From Microbacterium aurugineum (GTDB taxonomy: Bacteria; Actinomycetota; Actinomycetes; Actinomycetales; Microbacteriaceae), in NCBI RefSeq assembly GCF_023101205.1, contig NZ_CP078078.1, positions 1,984,001 through 2,048,000 of the forward strand: a stretch of 64,000 nt of DNA, in the 5' to 3' direction. Below, piece by piece: positions 1 to 8,073 of this stretch. Position numbers and translations under genes: made by a program. A model generated the notes under the pieces. That model ran no database searches, was not told the origin of the DNA, and saw nothing but the letters and a program-made list of their open reading frames with translations. How positions within the stretch are numbered: position 1 is the first letter of the stretch; every line of letters starts with the position of its first letter.

Positions 1-624
1 GCGGGAGCCCCCCATCGCGCCGGCATCCGCCTGGACGATGGCGTACTCGAGACCGAGACGCTGGAAGATCCGCTCGTAGGCATCGCGCTGCGCCTGGTAG
101 CTGACGTCCAGACCCTCGTCGGAGGAATCGAACGAGTAGGCGTCCTTCATCGTGAACTCGCGGCCACGGAGCAGGCCGGCCCGCGGACGCGCCTCGTCAC
201 GGTACTTGTCCTGGATCTGGTAGATCGTGAGCGGGAGGTCCTTGTACGACGAGTACAGGTCCTTCACGAGCAGCGTGAACGCCTCCTCGTGCGTCGGGGC
301 GAGGAGATAGTCGCCCCCCTTGCGATCCTGGAGTCGGAAGAGCAGATCGCCGTACTCCTCCCAGCGACCGGTCGCCTCATACGCCTCACGCGGCATCAGT
401 GCGGGGAAGTGGACTTCCTGCGCACCGGCCGCGGCCATCTCCTCGCGCACCACGGACTCGATCTTCGCCTTGACGCGCAGACCGAGTGGCAGCCACGCGA
501 AGATCCCGGCGGCCTGCGGCCGGATGTACCCGGCCCGTATCAGCAGCCGGTGGCTGGCGACCTCTGCGCCTGCAGGGTCTTCGCGGAGCGTGCGGAGGAA
601 GAAATTCGAAAGACGAGTGACCAC
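1..624 (-). CDS. proS: Prolyl-tRNA synthetase, N-terminal part (runs off the window)
   Basis: Cytosolic class II enzyme that charges tRNA-Pro. Only the first 208 residues are in the window. The GTG start gives [13 protein letters not shown], the typical beginning of bacterial ProRS. The catalytic core is visible: the THEE loop at residues 111-114, YRDE at 141-144 and [13 protein letters not shown] at 153-165, which form the motif 2 region binding ATP and proline. The editing and anticodon-binding domains lie beyond base 1. It belongs to the same minus-strand backbone as ispG, rip and dxr, a conserved actinobacterial order. Family assignment is certain; the partial state is only due to the window edge. 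Confidence 0.97.
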   Translation of the reverse strand, partial: MVTRLSNFFLRTLREDPAGAEVASHRLLIRAGYIRPQAAGIFAWLPLGLRVKAKIESVVREEMAAAGAQEVHFPALMPREAYEATGRWEEYGDLLFRLQDRKGGDYLLAPTHEEAFTLLVKDLYSSYKDLPLTIYQIQDKYRDEARPRAGLLRGREFTMKDAYSFDSSDEGLDVSYQAQRDAYERIFQRLGLEYAIVQADAGAMGGSR

Positions 625-661
625 GGAGCAAGTCTAGTGAGCCGTGGTCACTCGTCTCGTG

Positions 662-1432
662 TCAGTTGAGCGCGGGGAGGTTCGCGGGGACGACCCCACC
701 GGCGTACAGGTCGGCCGCGAGTTCCTGCAGAGCGGTGAGAGCGACCCGCTGCGGAAGAGGACCGTAGGAGATGCGAGCGACGCCGAGCTTCTCGTACTCC
801 GAGGCGGCGAGCGCTCCCGGAAGACCGATGACGCTGACCTTGCGCTCGCCGATGCCCTCGACGAGCTGACGGGTGACGTTCATGTCGAGGATGCCGGGGA
901 CGAAGACCGCCGTCGCACCGGCGTCGAGGTAGGCACGACCGCGCTGGATGGCATCGGCGACGCTCTCCTTCACGGAACGCCCACCGGCACGGACGAAGGC
1001 GTCGGTGCGCGCATTGAGGGCGAAGGGCACTCCTTCGCCCTCTGCCGCCTTGACGATCGCCTCGACGGCGGCGACGGACTCGTCGAGCGGCTTGAGCCGA
1101 TCCTCGACGTTCGCACCGACGACACCGGCGGCGATGGCGAGACGCGCGGTCTCCCCCGCGTCCCCGTAGCCGTCATCGAGGTCGGCGGTGACGGGGACCT
1201 GCACAGCGGCGGCGATCCGCCCGACCATGTCGATCATCACCTCTCGCGGCGTGGCTCCGTCCTCGTAGCCGAACGAGGCGGCGATGCCGTGCCCCGCGGT
1301 GGCGAGCGCCTTCGTCTCCGGGAGCGCGGCGACGGCCTTCGCGGAGACGACGTCCCACACATTCACGACGCGGAGGATCTCCGGTGCGTCATAGAGTCCG
1401 ACAAGAGTCTGGGCCTTGGCTGCAGTGGTCAT
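662..1432 (-). CDS. Isocitrate lyase/PEP mutase superfamily protein
   Basis: A 256-residue TIM-barrel enzyme of the isocitrate lyase/phosphoenolpyruvate mutase superfamily, which makes or breaks C-C or P-C bonds next to a carboxylate using Mg2+. Visible signatures are NVWDVVSAK near residue 25, the GHGIAASFGYEDG stretch, the metal-site strand VTADLDDGYGD, ANVEDR, and NARTDAF. The active-site KKCGH motif of true isocitrate lyase is not present, so a 2-methylisocitrate-lyase-like or oxaloacetate-decarboxylase-like activity is more likely. I chose the ATG giving MTTAAKAQTL; the longer frame to 1759 reads into the promoter of the next gene. Substrate unknown. Confidence 0.85.
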   Translation of the reverse strand: MTTAAKAQTLVGLYDAPEILRVVNVWDVVSAKAVAALPETKALATAGHGIAASFGYEDGATPREVMIDMVGRIAAAVQVPVTADLDDGYGDAGETARLAIAAGVVGANVEDRLKPLDESVAAVEAIVKAAEGEGVPFALNARTDAFVRAGGRSVKESVADAIQRGRAYLDAGATAVFVPGILDMNVTRQLVEGIGERKVSVIGLPGALAASEYEKLGVARISYGPLPQRVALTALQELAADLYAGGVVPANLPALN

Positions 1433-1517
1433 GTAACCACGGTAACGCGACCCGCGGACGGTCGGGTCGGCTCCAGCGGATCCGGCATCGATGAGGGAGC
1501 CCGCATAGTGTGGAGCC

Positions 1518-2933
1518 ATGCCGCAGCGCCGATCGCATGTGTCCTCCTCCGCCACTCGGAGCGGGCTCGCGGCCGCCCTGGCCGCGCTCCGGGAGTCTTC
1601 GGAGGTGCCGCTCGAGTTCCCGCCCGAGGCGCTCGCCGAAGCAGAGACCAGCACCGCGACCGCCCCGGAGCTCGACCTCCGGGACGTGCCGTTCGCGACG
1701 CTGGATCCGGCGGGTTCCCGCGACCTCGACCAGGCGTTCCACCTGGCTCGTGCGGGCACCGGCTACACGGTGCGCTATGCGATCGCCGACGTTCCGGGAT
1801 TCGTCGTGCCGGGCGGAGCGGTGGACGCCGAAGCTCGACGCCGCGGACAGACGCTGTACGCGGCGGACGGATCGATCCCGCTGCATCCTCGAGCACTGAG
1901 CGAGGATCGCGCCTCGCTGCTCGCGAACGTCGACCGCCCTGCGCTGGTCTGGACCTTCGACCTCGACGAGGCGGCCTCGGTGCAGGACTTCCGCCTCGAA
2001 CGCGCACTCATCCGCTCTCGCGCCCAACTCGAGTACGTGACCACGCAGCAGGCGTTGGACCGTGGCGACGACGGACCCGCGGCTCTGCTGCCGGAGATCG
2101 GAGCGCGGCGCCTCGAACAGGAACGGTCACGAGGCGGGGCGAGTCTCAACCTCCCCGATGAGGAGGTCGTCCAGGGTGCGGACGGCGCGTATTCGATCGA
2201 ACGCCGCAGCCCTCTCCCCGTCGAGGAGTGGAACGCTCAACTGTCCCTCATGACGGGGATGGCGGCGGCGGCAGTCATGCTCGACGCCGGGATCGGTGTC
2301 CTCCGCACCATGCCGGAACCCGACGACGCGGCCTTCACCACGTTCCGGCACCAGACGGTGGCCCTCGGGCGACCGTGGACGTCGGGAACCTACGGGGAGT
2401 ACCTGCGCCAGTTGGATCGCGCCGACCCCGTCACCCTCCCGGTGCTCGAAGCCGCAGCATCGCTTTTTCGCGGCGCAGGGTATGTCATCTTCGACGGAGC
2501 GCCCCCGGAAAACACGGTGCAGGCCGCGATCGGCGCTCCCTACGCGCACGCGACCGCTCCCCTGCGCCGACTGGTCGACCGCTGGAGCCTCGTCATCTGC
2601 CTTGCGGCATCGAGTGGCGCTCCGGTACCGGAGTGGGCCCGCGCGTCGCTTCCCGAGCTCCCCGCTCTCATGCAGGAGTCCGGTCAGCGCGCGTCGCGGC
2701 TGAACTCGACGACGATCAACACCGTCGAAGCCGCGCTGCTCGTTCCGTTGATCGGCACGACGATCGAGGCGACGGTCATCGAGTTGCGCGGTGAGCGCGC
2801 GAGCGTGCAGATCGCCGACCCCGCGGTGACGGCGACAGCACCCGTTCCCGCCGACGTGAAGCCGGGAGACCTCGTGCGCCTGCAGGTCGTCAACGCGGAC
2901 ATCGCCGCGGCCGAGGTCGAGTTCGCCGTCTGA
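1518..2933 (+). CDS. RNB-domain 3'-5' exoribonuclease (RNase II family, short form)
   Basis: A 471-residue RNase II-like exonuclease expected to degrade RNA from the 3' end in the cytosol. The metal-binding signature reads TLDPAGSRDLDQA at residues 61-73 (D63, D69, D71), followed by the RNB fold to about residue 375, including the YAHATAPLRRLVDR motif. A short beta-rich C-terminal tail follows. It is shorter than E. coli RNase II (about 640 aa) and lacks obvious N-terminal cold-shock domains. The fourth acidic residue of the classical DxDD cluster is Gln here (Q72). It stands alone, transcribed away from the minus-strand lyase gene. The ATG has only a weak ribosome site. Confidence 0.88.
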   Translation: MPQRRSHVSSSATRSGLAAALAALRESSEVPLEFPPEALAEAETSTATAPELDLRDVPFATLDPAGSRDLDQAFHLARAGTGYTVRYAIADVPGFVVPGGAVDAEARRRGQTLYAADGSIPLHPRALSEDRASLLANVDRPALVWTFDLDEAASVQDFRLERALIRSRAQLEYVTTQQALDRGDDGPAALLPEIGARRLEQERSRGGASLNLPDEEVVQGADGAYSIERRSPLPVEEWNAQLSLMTGMAAAAVMLDAGIGVLRTMPEPDDAAFTTFRHQTVALGRPWTSGTYGEYLRQLDRADPVTLPVLEAAASLFRGAGYVIFDGAPPENTVQAAIGAPYAHATAPLRRLVDRWSLVICLAASSGAPVPEWARASLPELPALMQESGQRASRLNSTTINTVEAALLVPLIGTTIEATVIELRGERASVQIADPAVTATAPVPADVKPGDLVRLQVVNADIAAAEVEFAV

Positions 2934-2940
2934 ACGAGCG

Positions 2941-2970
2941 TTGAAGTGTGTCATCACACTGGTACATAAT
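2941..2970 (+). promoter_or_regulatory. Promoter of the membrane protein-GntR operon
   Basis: TTGAAG at 2941-2946 and CATAAT at 2965-2970, with an 18-nt spacer, match sigma-70 -35 and -10 boxes at 4/6 and 5/6 positions. The stretch is noticeably AT-richer than its surroundings. The -10 box and most of the spacer lie inside the palindrome at 2946-2990, so a repressor bound there would block RNA polymerase. Confidence 0.65.
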
Positions 2971-2990
2971 GTATCAGCGTGATGATACAC
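2946..2990. promoter_or_regulatory. 45-bp palindromic operator, probably for the GntR/YtrA-type regulator
   Basis: Two 22-bp arms flank a single central A at 2968. Comparing the left arm with the reverse complement of the right arm gives 19 identities in 22. The shared inner core is CATCACnCTGnTACAT and the outer part is GTGTnT. It covers the -10 box of the operon promoter. A site of this size and symmetry in front of an operon that encodes its own GntR regulator strongly suggests autoregulation. Confidence 0.75.
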
Positions 2991-3004
2991 TAACGGAGGC
3001 GACG

Positions 3005-3910
3005 ATGATCCTGTTCCTGCTTCTCATCTGGGGGCCCAGCGTGCTCGGCGCAGTGATCGCGCTCGCCCTCCGGCTGACTCTCCTGCGCGGAACCCCACGG
3101 CTCCCGACCAGAGACGCGGTGTTCACCGCGATCGCGGGTGGAGTGCCGGTGATCGTGTTCCTCGCTCCCCTCGCCGGAGATCTCGGCTTCGGCCCGCAGC
3201 TCTGGTGGGACCTCGGGAGCCGGACGGCACTTCCGCTGATACTGGGTATCGTCGGCGTGATCCTGCTCTGCCTCCCCTCACGGTCGACGCAGATGGACGC
3301 CTCGGCACAGCTCGTCCCGCGTACGGTCCGGACGTTCCTCCGCCCGAGACAGCCCATCCTCCTCGGGATCCTGGCCGCCGTCGCCGTCATTCTCGCTCTT
3401 GCCGCCGGGGCCGCGTCGGAGACGGATGAGCGGGGGCAGTACACGCAGTTCTCGATCAACCTGGGAACGTCGGGAACCACGTCGGCCTCCACCGGGATCT
3501 ACGGCTGGCACTACTCGCTGCCGGCACTGGCACTGCTCGGCCTACTCCTCCTCACCACCGCGATCGGCTGGCTCCTGATCCCGCGTCCGGCGTGGAGCCA
3601 CGACATCGAGCGGGACACCGCGAACCGGCGCCTACGGGCCGCCAACATCGCCCGGATCGCGTGCGGGGCCGTACTGCTCCATCTCGCCGTGGTGTTCAGC
3701 TCGCTCCGAGGCACCGCATCGATGATGCTGTCGGCACAGGCGGGCCCTCTCGGCATGGTCTCCCTCGGCACCCCGTTCGCCGCGATGGAGCCCGCACTGT
3801 TCGTGGCGTGGGCCCTCTCGACCACGGCAGGGATCGCGCTCTGGCTGCTCACCGCCCTCAGCGGTGTGCCGATGGGCGCGCGGACACCGAGTCGGGTGCG
3901 CACGTCATGA
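3005..3910 (+). CDS. Polytopic membrane protein, function unknown, GntR-coupled
   Basis: A 301-residue integral membrane protein with about seven hydrophobic helices: roughly 1-22, 35-56, 75-93, 122-143, 180-202, 225-244 and 265-292. The linker after helix 4 (residues 145-175) is polar and probably extracellular. No catalytic motif or transporter signature is recognisable. The ATG follows a strong GGAGG with good spacing; earlier in-frame starts fall inside the operator and were discarded. The stop codon overlaps the start of the GntR regulator (ATGA), so both are co-translated. YtrA-type regulators usually control ABC exporters or membrane proteins linked to envelope stress, which fits but does not prove such a role. 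Confidence 0.7.
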   Translation: MILFLLLIWGPSVLGAVIALALRLTLLRGTPRLPTRDAVFTAIAGGVPVIVFLAPLAGDLGFGPQLWWDLGSRTALPLILGIVGVILLCLPSRSTQMDASAQLVPRTVRTFLRPRQPILLGILAAVAVILALAAGAASETDERGQYTQFSINLGTSGTTSASTGIYGWHYSLPALALLGLLLLTTAIGWLLIPRPAWSHDIERDTANRRLRAANIARIACGAVLLHLAVVFSSLRGTASMMLSAQAGPLGMVSLGTPFAAMEPALFVAWALSTTAGIALWLLTALSGVPMGARTPSRVRTS

Positions 3911-4257
3911 TCATCACGATCCGCCGTGATACCGGAGAGTCGCCTGCAGAACAGGTCCACGATCAGATCCGGGGGTTGATCACGACCGGTCGGCTCCTGG
4001 CCGGTGACCGCCTTCCGTCCGTGCGTCAACTCGCCTCGGACCTGTCGATCGCCCCCGGAACCGTGGCGAAGGCGTATCGCCTGCTCGAGGAAGACGGGCT
4101 CGCGACCTCGCGCATCGGCTCCGGCACGCGGGTGAGCGATACGGCCAGCCCCGTCGCGGGCGGCATCGCCGACGCCGCCCACGCGCTCGCCGCCGTCGCC
4201 CGGGCGGAGGGCCTCACGCTCGCAGACACGCAGCGGGTCCTCCGCGCGATCTGGTGA
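3907..4257 (+). CDS. GntR family transcriptional regulator, YtrA subfamily
   Basis: A 116-residue DNA-binding repressor. The winged helix-turn-helix occupies about residues 10-75, with the family hallmarks EQVHDQIRGLI, GDRLPSVRQLASDL and APGTVAKAYRLLEEDGL. The short C-terminal helix (residues 80-116) is the dimerisation element of the YtrA subfamily, too small for a ligand domain of the FadR or HutC type. It is translationally coupled to the membrane protein upstream and probably binds the 45-bp palindrome at 2946-2990. The effector is unknown. Confidence 0.93.
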   Translation: MIITIRRDTGESPAEQVHDQIRGLITTGRLLAGDRLPSVRQLASDLSIAPGTVAKAYRLLEEDGLATSRIGSGTRVSDTASPVAGGIADAAHALAAVARAEGLTLADTQRVLRAIW

Positions 4258-4313
4258 CCGCTCGCCGAGGCGAGGCCACCGGGCACGAACGACATCGGGG
4301 ATACTCTGACGGC

Positions 4314-5006
4314 ATGGATCATGCCGAGCGCGCCGAGCGGTTCATCGCCGGAACCTACCCCCGCGCGCGGATCGCGATCGTCGCCGGGAGCACAGCCCGT
4401 GAGGAGCGCACGGCAACCAGCGACACCGACCTCCTGCTCATCGGCGATCCGCTCTTCGACGACCCGACGCAGTCGAGCGAGGCGGCCACCCACGAGTTCG
4501 AAGGAGAGATCTTCGAGGTGTTCGCCTACACTCCGGACGGCTTCGCCGAGTGGGCAGATCGCGGGCTCGACAACCACCGCCCCGTCATCGTCCACATGCT
4601 CGTGGAAGGAATGCCGATCCGGGATGACGGGTCGCTGGATGAGTTCCGTGCGCACTGGAGCAGACTCCTGGCCGCGGGGTCGACACTCACCGCTGAAGAG
4701 TCCGCCTTCCGTCGTTACGTGATCACCGACCTCCTCGATGACCTCCACGACGCGGAGGATCCCCTGGAACAACGGGTCGTGGCGAACCTGCTGTTCGAGC
4801 GCATCGCAGAATTGATGCTCCTGTCCGAGGGCCACTGGGTCGCGACGGGAAAATGGCTTCCCCGTCGACTGCGTTCCCTGAGCCCCGAGCGGGCCGACCT
4901 CCTGGGCGACCCGCTGCTCGCCGGAGACATCGCGCGCTTCGCCGCACGGGTCGAGATCGAACTGCGGCGAGCGGGTGGCCGCGTGCAGGCGGGATTCGTC
5001 CGCTGA
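4314..5006 (+). CDS. Nucleotidyltransferase-fold protein
   Basis: A 230-residue protein with a minimal nucleotidyltransferase (polymerase beta-like) fold at its N-terminus. IVAGSTAREERTATSDTDLLLIG at about residues 21-43 holds the GS...DxD catalytic signature. The C-terminal half is helical, a layout seen in small-molecule nucleotidyltransferases and in antitoxin-like proteins. The ATG giving MDHAERAERF sits just after a TACTCT box, suggesting leaderless expression. A GTG at 4254 overlapping the GntR stop is an alternative start. No toxin partner is adjacent. Substrate unknown. Confidence 0.75.
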   Translation: MDHAERAERFIAGTYPRARIAIVAGSTAREERTATSDTDLLLIGDPLFDDPTQSSEAATHEFEGEIFEVFAYTPDGFAEWADRGLDNHRPVIVHMLVEGMPIRDDGSLDEFRAHWSRLLAAGSTLTAEESAFRRYVITDLLDDLHDAEDPLEQRVVANLLFERIAELMLLSEGHWVATGKWLPRRLRSLSPERADLLGDPLLAGDIARFAARVEIELRRAGGRVQAGFVR

Positions 5007-5008
5007 GG

Positions 5009-5875
5009 TCAGACCGCCGGGGTCGCGGTCGTGGTCATCACCAGGAGCTGCGGGTCGCTCAGATCGAACTCGACCACAATCGCGGAGAACTCCGTGAGAC
5101 TGTCGACATGGGTGCCGCCGCAGAGGATCGCCGCGTGGCCCTCCGGCAGGTCGCAGTGCCACCGCCGGCGGTCGACGATCGTGGGCCCCTCCGTCCGGAT
5201 GAAGCTGGCTGCGCCCGACGCCACCCACGCGGCGAGCCGGCTGTTGATCTGCTCCTCACGATCGGCGAGTGTCGCGGCGAAGGTCTCGGTGTCGAATCCA
5301 GCTCTGCGCAAGCTCTTGCCGAGACGGTACTCGTCGACGGCGCCGTTCTCGTGGATACGGCTGGACTGGTTCGCGCGGCCTTCGAAGTCGGGATTCCCGA
5401 GCGCATCCGTTCCCGGGTCCTTCCGCCACAGGTCGGAGACGGCGAGGTCGAGCGCGAGGGAGGCCAGGTGGCAGGCCGTGTGACCACGACTGAGTCCGGC
5501 TCTGCGCGTCTCGTCGACGGAAAGGCGGACGCGGGTGCCCTCTGCCAGCCCGTCGGGCACCTCGGCGTCGATACGGTGCCCGACCAGCCACGTCCACCCC
5601 TCCGCGCCACGCTTGACGGGGATGTCGCCGCCCACGGCGAAGGCGCCCTCCGCGGAGGCAGCGGCCATCACGGCCTCCGCGACCGGGAGAACCCGCCCGC
5701 CCGACGTGATCGTTCCGCTGTCGCCCGGCTGATCCGGCCAGGTGTGGTCGACGGGGTGGAAAGGAGTCGCGTCGACCACGACCACCGTTCCGTGCGAGCC
5801 CTGCTCGATGCGGGTGACGACGCCGTCACCGTCTACAGCGCCTTCGGCGAAGGTCACGATGGTGGGTGTCGACAT
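5009..5875 (-). CDS. AlaX-like alanyl-tRNA editing domain protein
   Basis: A free-standing editing hydrolase homologous to the AlaRS C-terminal editing domain, expected to hydrolyse mischarged Ser- or Gly-tRNA-Ala. The zinc site is intact: HTACH with H132 and H136, and CGGTH with C252 and H256. The N-terminal 110 residues form a beta barrel like the one preceding the editing core in AlaRS, including the PFHP and GDSGTI motifs. At 288 residues it is of the longer AlaX class. It stands alone between convergent and same-strand neighbours. Confidence 0.88.
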   Translation of the reverse strand: MSTPTIVTFAEGAVDGDGVVTRIEQGSHGTVVVVDATPFHPVDHTWPDQPGDSGTITSGGRVLPVAEAVMAAASAEGAFAVGGDIPVKRGAEGWTWLVGHRIDAEVPDGLAEGTRVRLSVDETRRAGLSRGHTACHLASLALDLAVSDLWRKDPGTDALGNPDFEGRANQSSRIHENGAVDEYRLGKSLRRAGFDTETFAATLADREEQINSRLAAWVASGAASFIRTEGPTIVDRRRWHCDLPEGHAAILCGGTHVDSLTEFSAIVVEFDLSDPQLLVMTTTATPAV

Positions 5876-5934
5876 GGATCTCCTCGGATTCGACGGTGAT
5901 GCCGGAGTGCGGTCGGCGGCCTGTGGCGGCGGGG

Positions 5935-6045
5935 TCAGTGCGACGGCGGGATGGTGAAGCTGGCCAGCTTGTCGCCCTCGATCACGAAGATCCCGATCGC
6001 ATCGACCATCGCCTGAACGGGGGCGGGAAGAGCGGCTTCGGACAT
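5935..6045 (-). CDS. 36-residue ORF, possible remnant of a SnoaL/NTF2-like protein
   Basis: A very small ORF, MSEAALPAPVQAMVDAIG followed by IFVIEGDKLASFTIPPSH, with a clear GAGGA ribosome site 7 nt before the ATG. The first half resembles the opening helix of SnoaL-like NTF2-fold proteins and the second half resembles their final beta strands. The middle of the roughly 110-residue fold is missing, as expected after an in-frame internal deletion. It lies between ispG and the AlaX-like gene on the same strand. It could be a decayed gene or a real micro-protein; the translation signals look intact. Confidence 0.4.
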   Translation of the reverse strand: MSEAALPAPVQAMVDAIGIFVIEGDKLASFTIPPSH

Positions 6046-6063
6046 GTCCGTGCTCCTCAGGAC

Positions 6064-7215
6064 TCAGGCGGTGACGACCTGCGCGGTGCCGAGGGGCGCT
6101 TCCGGGCCCATCTCGGCGGCGATCCGGGTGGCCTCTTCGATCAGGGTCGCGACGATCTCCGCCTCCGGCACGGTCTTGATGACCTCGCCCTTGACGAAGA
6201 TCTGCCCCTTGCCGTTGCCCGATGCCACGCCGAGGTCGGCCTCACGGGCCTCGCCCGGACCGTTGACGACACAGCCCATGACGGCGACGCGCAACGGCAC
6301 CGTCATGTCCTTGAGCCCCTCGGTGACGTTCTCGGCGAGTGTGTAGACGTCGACCTGAGCGCGTCCGCACGACGGGCACGAGACGATCTCGAGCTTGCGT
6401 TCACGGAGGTTGAGCGACTGCAGGATCTGGTGCCCGACCTTCACCTCTTCCGCCGGCGGCGCCGAGAGGGAGACGCGGATGGTGTCGCCGATCCCCTCGC
6501 CGAGCAGGATGCCGAATGCCGTGGCGCTCTTGATCGTGCCCTGGAACGCCGGCCCCGCCTCGGTCACCCCGAGGTGCAAGGGCCAGTCGCCGCGCTCGGC
6601 GAGCTGACGGTAGGCCTTGACCATGACGATGGGATCGTTGTGCTTGACGGAGATCTTGAAGTCGTGGAAGTCGTGCTCCTCGAACAGCGACGCCTCCCAG
6701 ACGGCGCTCTCGACCAGAGCCTCGGCCGTCGCCTTGCCGTACTTGGTGAGGATGCGACGGTCCAACGATCCGGCATTGACGCCGATGCGCAGCGAGACGC
6801 CGGCGGCCTTGGCTGCCTCGGCGATCTTGCCGACGTTGCCGTCGAACTCCCGGATGTTGCCGGGATTGACGCGGACGGCCCCGCACCCCGCATCGATGGC
6901 CGTGTAGATGTAGCGCGGCTGGAAGTGGATGTCGGCGATCACGGGGATCTGGCTCTTCATCGCGATGATCTTGAGCGCATCGGCATCGTCCTGATGCGGC
7001 ACGGCGACGCGCACGATCTCGCAACCGGACGCCGTGAGCTCGGCGATCTGCTGAAGGGTCCCGTTGATGTCGGTGGTCTTCGTGGTCGTCATCGACTGCA
7101 CACTGACGGGAGCGTCGCCGCCCACGAGCACCTTGCCCACTTTGATCTGCCGAGACTTCCGGCGCGGGGCGAGGACTTCGGGGATCTTCGGCATTCCGAG
7201 GTTCACTGCTGGCAC
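6064..7215 (-). CDS. ispG: 4-hydroxy-3-methylbut-2-en-1-yl diphosphate synthase (flavodoxin)
   Basis: The [4Fe-4S] enzyme of the penultimate MEP-pathway step, converting methylerythritol cyclodiphosphate to HMBPP for isoprenoid and undecaprenol synthesis. The 383 residues have the TIM barrel to about 270 ([25 protein letters not shown]) and the cluster-binding C-terminal domain with C280, C283, C315 and E322. The start is GTG (MPAVNLGMP). dxr, the second MEP enzyme, lies about 9 kb upstream on the same strand with rip in between, the order conserved in mycobacteria. Confidence 0.97.
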   Translation of the reverse strand: MPAVNLGMPKIPEVLAPRRKSRQIKVGKVLVGGDAPVSVQSMTTTKTTDINGTLQQIAELTASGCEIVRVAVPHQDDADALKIIAMKSQIPVIADIHFQPRYIYTAIDAGCGAVRVNPGNIREFDGNVGKIAEAAKAAGVSLRIGVNAGSLDRRILTKYGKATAEALVESAVWEASLFEEHDFHDFKISVKHNDPIVMVKAYRQLAERGDWPLHLGVTEAGPAFQGTIKSATAFGILLGEGIGDTIRVSLSAPPAEEVKVGHQILQSLNLRERKLEIVSCPSCGRAQVDVYTLAENVTEGLKDMTVPLRVAVMGCVVNGPGEAREADLGVASGNGKGQIFVKGEVIKTVPEAEIVATLIEEATRIAAEMGPEAPLGTAQVVTA

Positions 7216-7275
7216 CCCACCAGCCTACGCCGCCCGGATGCGAGAGGGCTGGACGGACGCACCTACACTGGTCGC

Positions 7276-7902
7276 ATGGCGGTCATCCTCCTCACCGGCT
7301 TCGAGCCCTTCGACGGCGCCGCACGCAACCCCTCGGCGGACGCCGTCCGCGCGGTGGCGGCAGACTACGACGGCCCGCACGATCTCGTCATCGCGACGCT
7401 GCCCGTCGCCTTCGATGCCTCGGCGCTCCGCCTTCGCGACCTGATCGCGATGCACTCCCCCGATGCCGTGATCGCCACCGGGCTCGCCGGAGGCAGCCAG
7501 CGGATCGCCGTCGAGCGCATCGGCGTGAACCTGATCGACGCACGGATCCCCGACAACGACGGCGCGCAGCCGTTCGATGCTCCGAGCGAGATCGGCGGCC
7601 CCGCCGCTCGCTTCGCCAGCCTCCCGACCAAGCGTCTGTTCCAGGTGCTGACCGAGGAGGGGCTGCCTGCGCACCTCTCGCTGTCGGCGGGAACCTACGT
7701 CTGCAATCACGTGCTCTACACAGCCCTCGGCGCTGTTCGGGCGGACGCGCGAGCCGGATTCGTGCATCTGCCCTGGTCCACCAGCACCGCACCGGCCGGC
7801 GCAGCGCACCTCGCCGACAAGGATCTCGCACGCGCCGTGCGCCTCGTCGTCGATCACGCCCTCGATGCCGAGGTGACCCGGCCCGGCGGCAGTCTCTGGT
7901 GA
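7276..7902 (+). CDS. pcp: Pyroglutamyl-peptidase I
   Basis: A cytosolic cysteine peptidase (family C15) that removes N-terminal pyroglutamate. Its 208 residues fit the family. The catalytic triad is visible as E80 (VERIGVN), C143 (TYVCNHVLY) and H164 (FVHLPW), and the N-terminal LLTGFEPFDG motif is present. It is divergent from ispG with a 60-nt gap. A TACACT box about 7 nt before the ATG suggests a leaderless transcript. Confidence 0.95.
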   Translation: MAVILLTGFEPFDGAARNPSADAVRAVAADYDGPHDLVIATLPVAFDASALRLRDLIAMHSPDAVIATGLAGGSQRIAVERIGVNLIDARIPDNDGAQPFDAPSEIGGPAARFASLPTKRLFQVLTEEGLPAHLSLSAGTYVCNHVLYTALGAVRADARAGFVHLPWSTSTAPAGAAHLADKDLARAVRLVVDHALDAEVTRPGGSLW

Positions 7903-7936
7903 GGCCCTGCCGCTCAGATCGGCACGGGCGATGTGG

Positions 7937-7942
7937 TAGTTT
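7937..7942 (+). promoter_or_regulatory. -10 box of the trp leader transcript
   Basis: TAGTTT ends 7 nt before the trpL ATG. Transcription would therefore begin at or next to the ATG, making the leader peptide mRNA leaderless; no ribosome site is present. No convincing -35 box is visible. Confidence 0.45.
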
Positions 7943-7949
7943 CAGGCCC

Positions 7950-7985
7950 ATGCTCGCGAACTTCACCTGGTGGCCCGCCTTCTAG
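7950..7985 (+). CDS. trpL: Tryptophan leader peptide (attenuator ORF)
   Basis: The 11-residue ORF reads MLANFTWWPAF, with two adjacent Trp codons at 7968-7973. Ribosome stalling at these codons under Trp starvation is the sensor of a transcription attenuator. The ORF is followed at once by competing antiterminator and terminator hairpins and then by the anthranilate synthase gene. It is too short for ordinary gene finding. The call rests on the paired Trp codons, the position and the hairpins, all directly visible. Confidence 0.9.
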   Translation: MLANFTWWPAF

Positions 7986-8040
7986 GCGGTGTGTTCGCGT
8001 TCCCACGAATCCAGACCGCCTCCGGGGCGGTCTTTTCGTT
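7985..8040 (+). terminator. trp attenuator: antiterminator and terminator hairpins
   Basis: Terminator: AGACCGCC at 8013-8020 pairs with GGCGGTCT at 8026-8033 and is followed by a T-rich run. Antiterminator: GGCGGT at 7985-7990, which begins at the last base of the trpL stop codon, can pair with ACCGCC at 8015-8020 and so sequester the terminator's left arm. A ribosome at the trpL stop would cover 7985-7990 and allow termination. A ribosome stalled on the Trp codons would leave that segment free and allow read-through. Confidence 0.88.
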
Positions 8041-8073
8041 GCGCCGAGCCGGAGCACTGCACAGGAGACATCG

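Noticed and set aside
5866..7902. 678-codon plus-strand ORF containing pcp
   Set aside because: Only the last 209 codons (from 7276) code for pcp; the rest is antisense to ispG and has no family resemblance.
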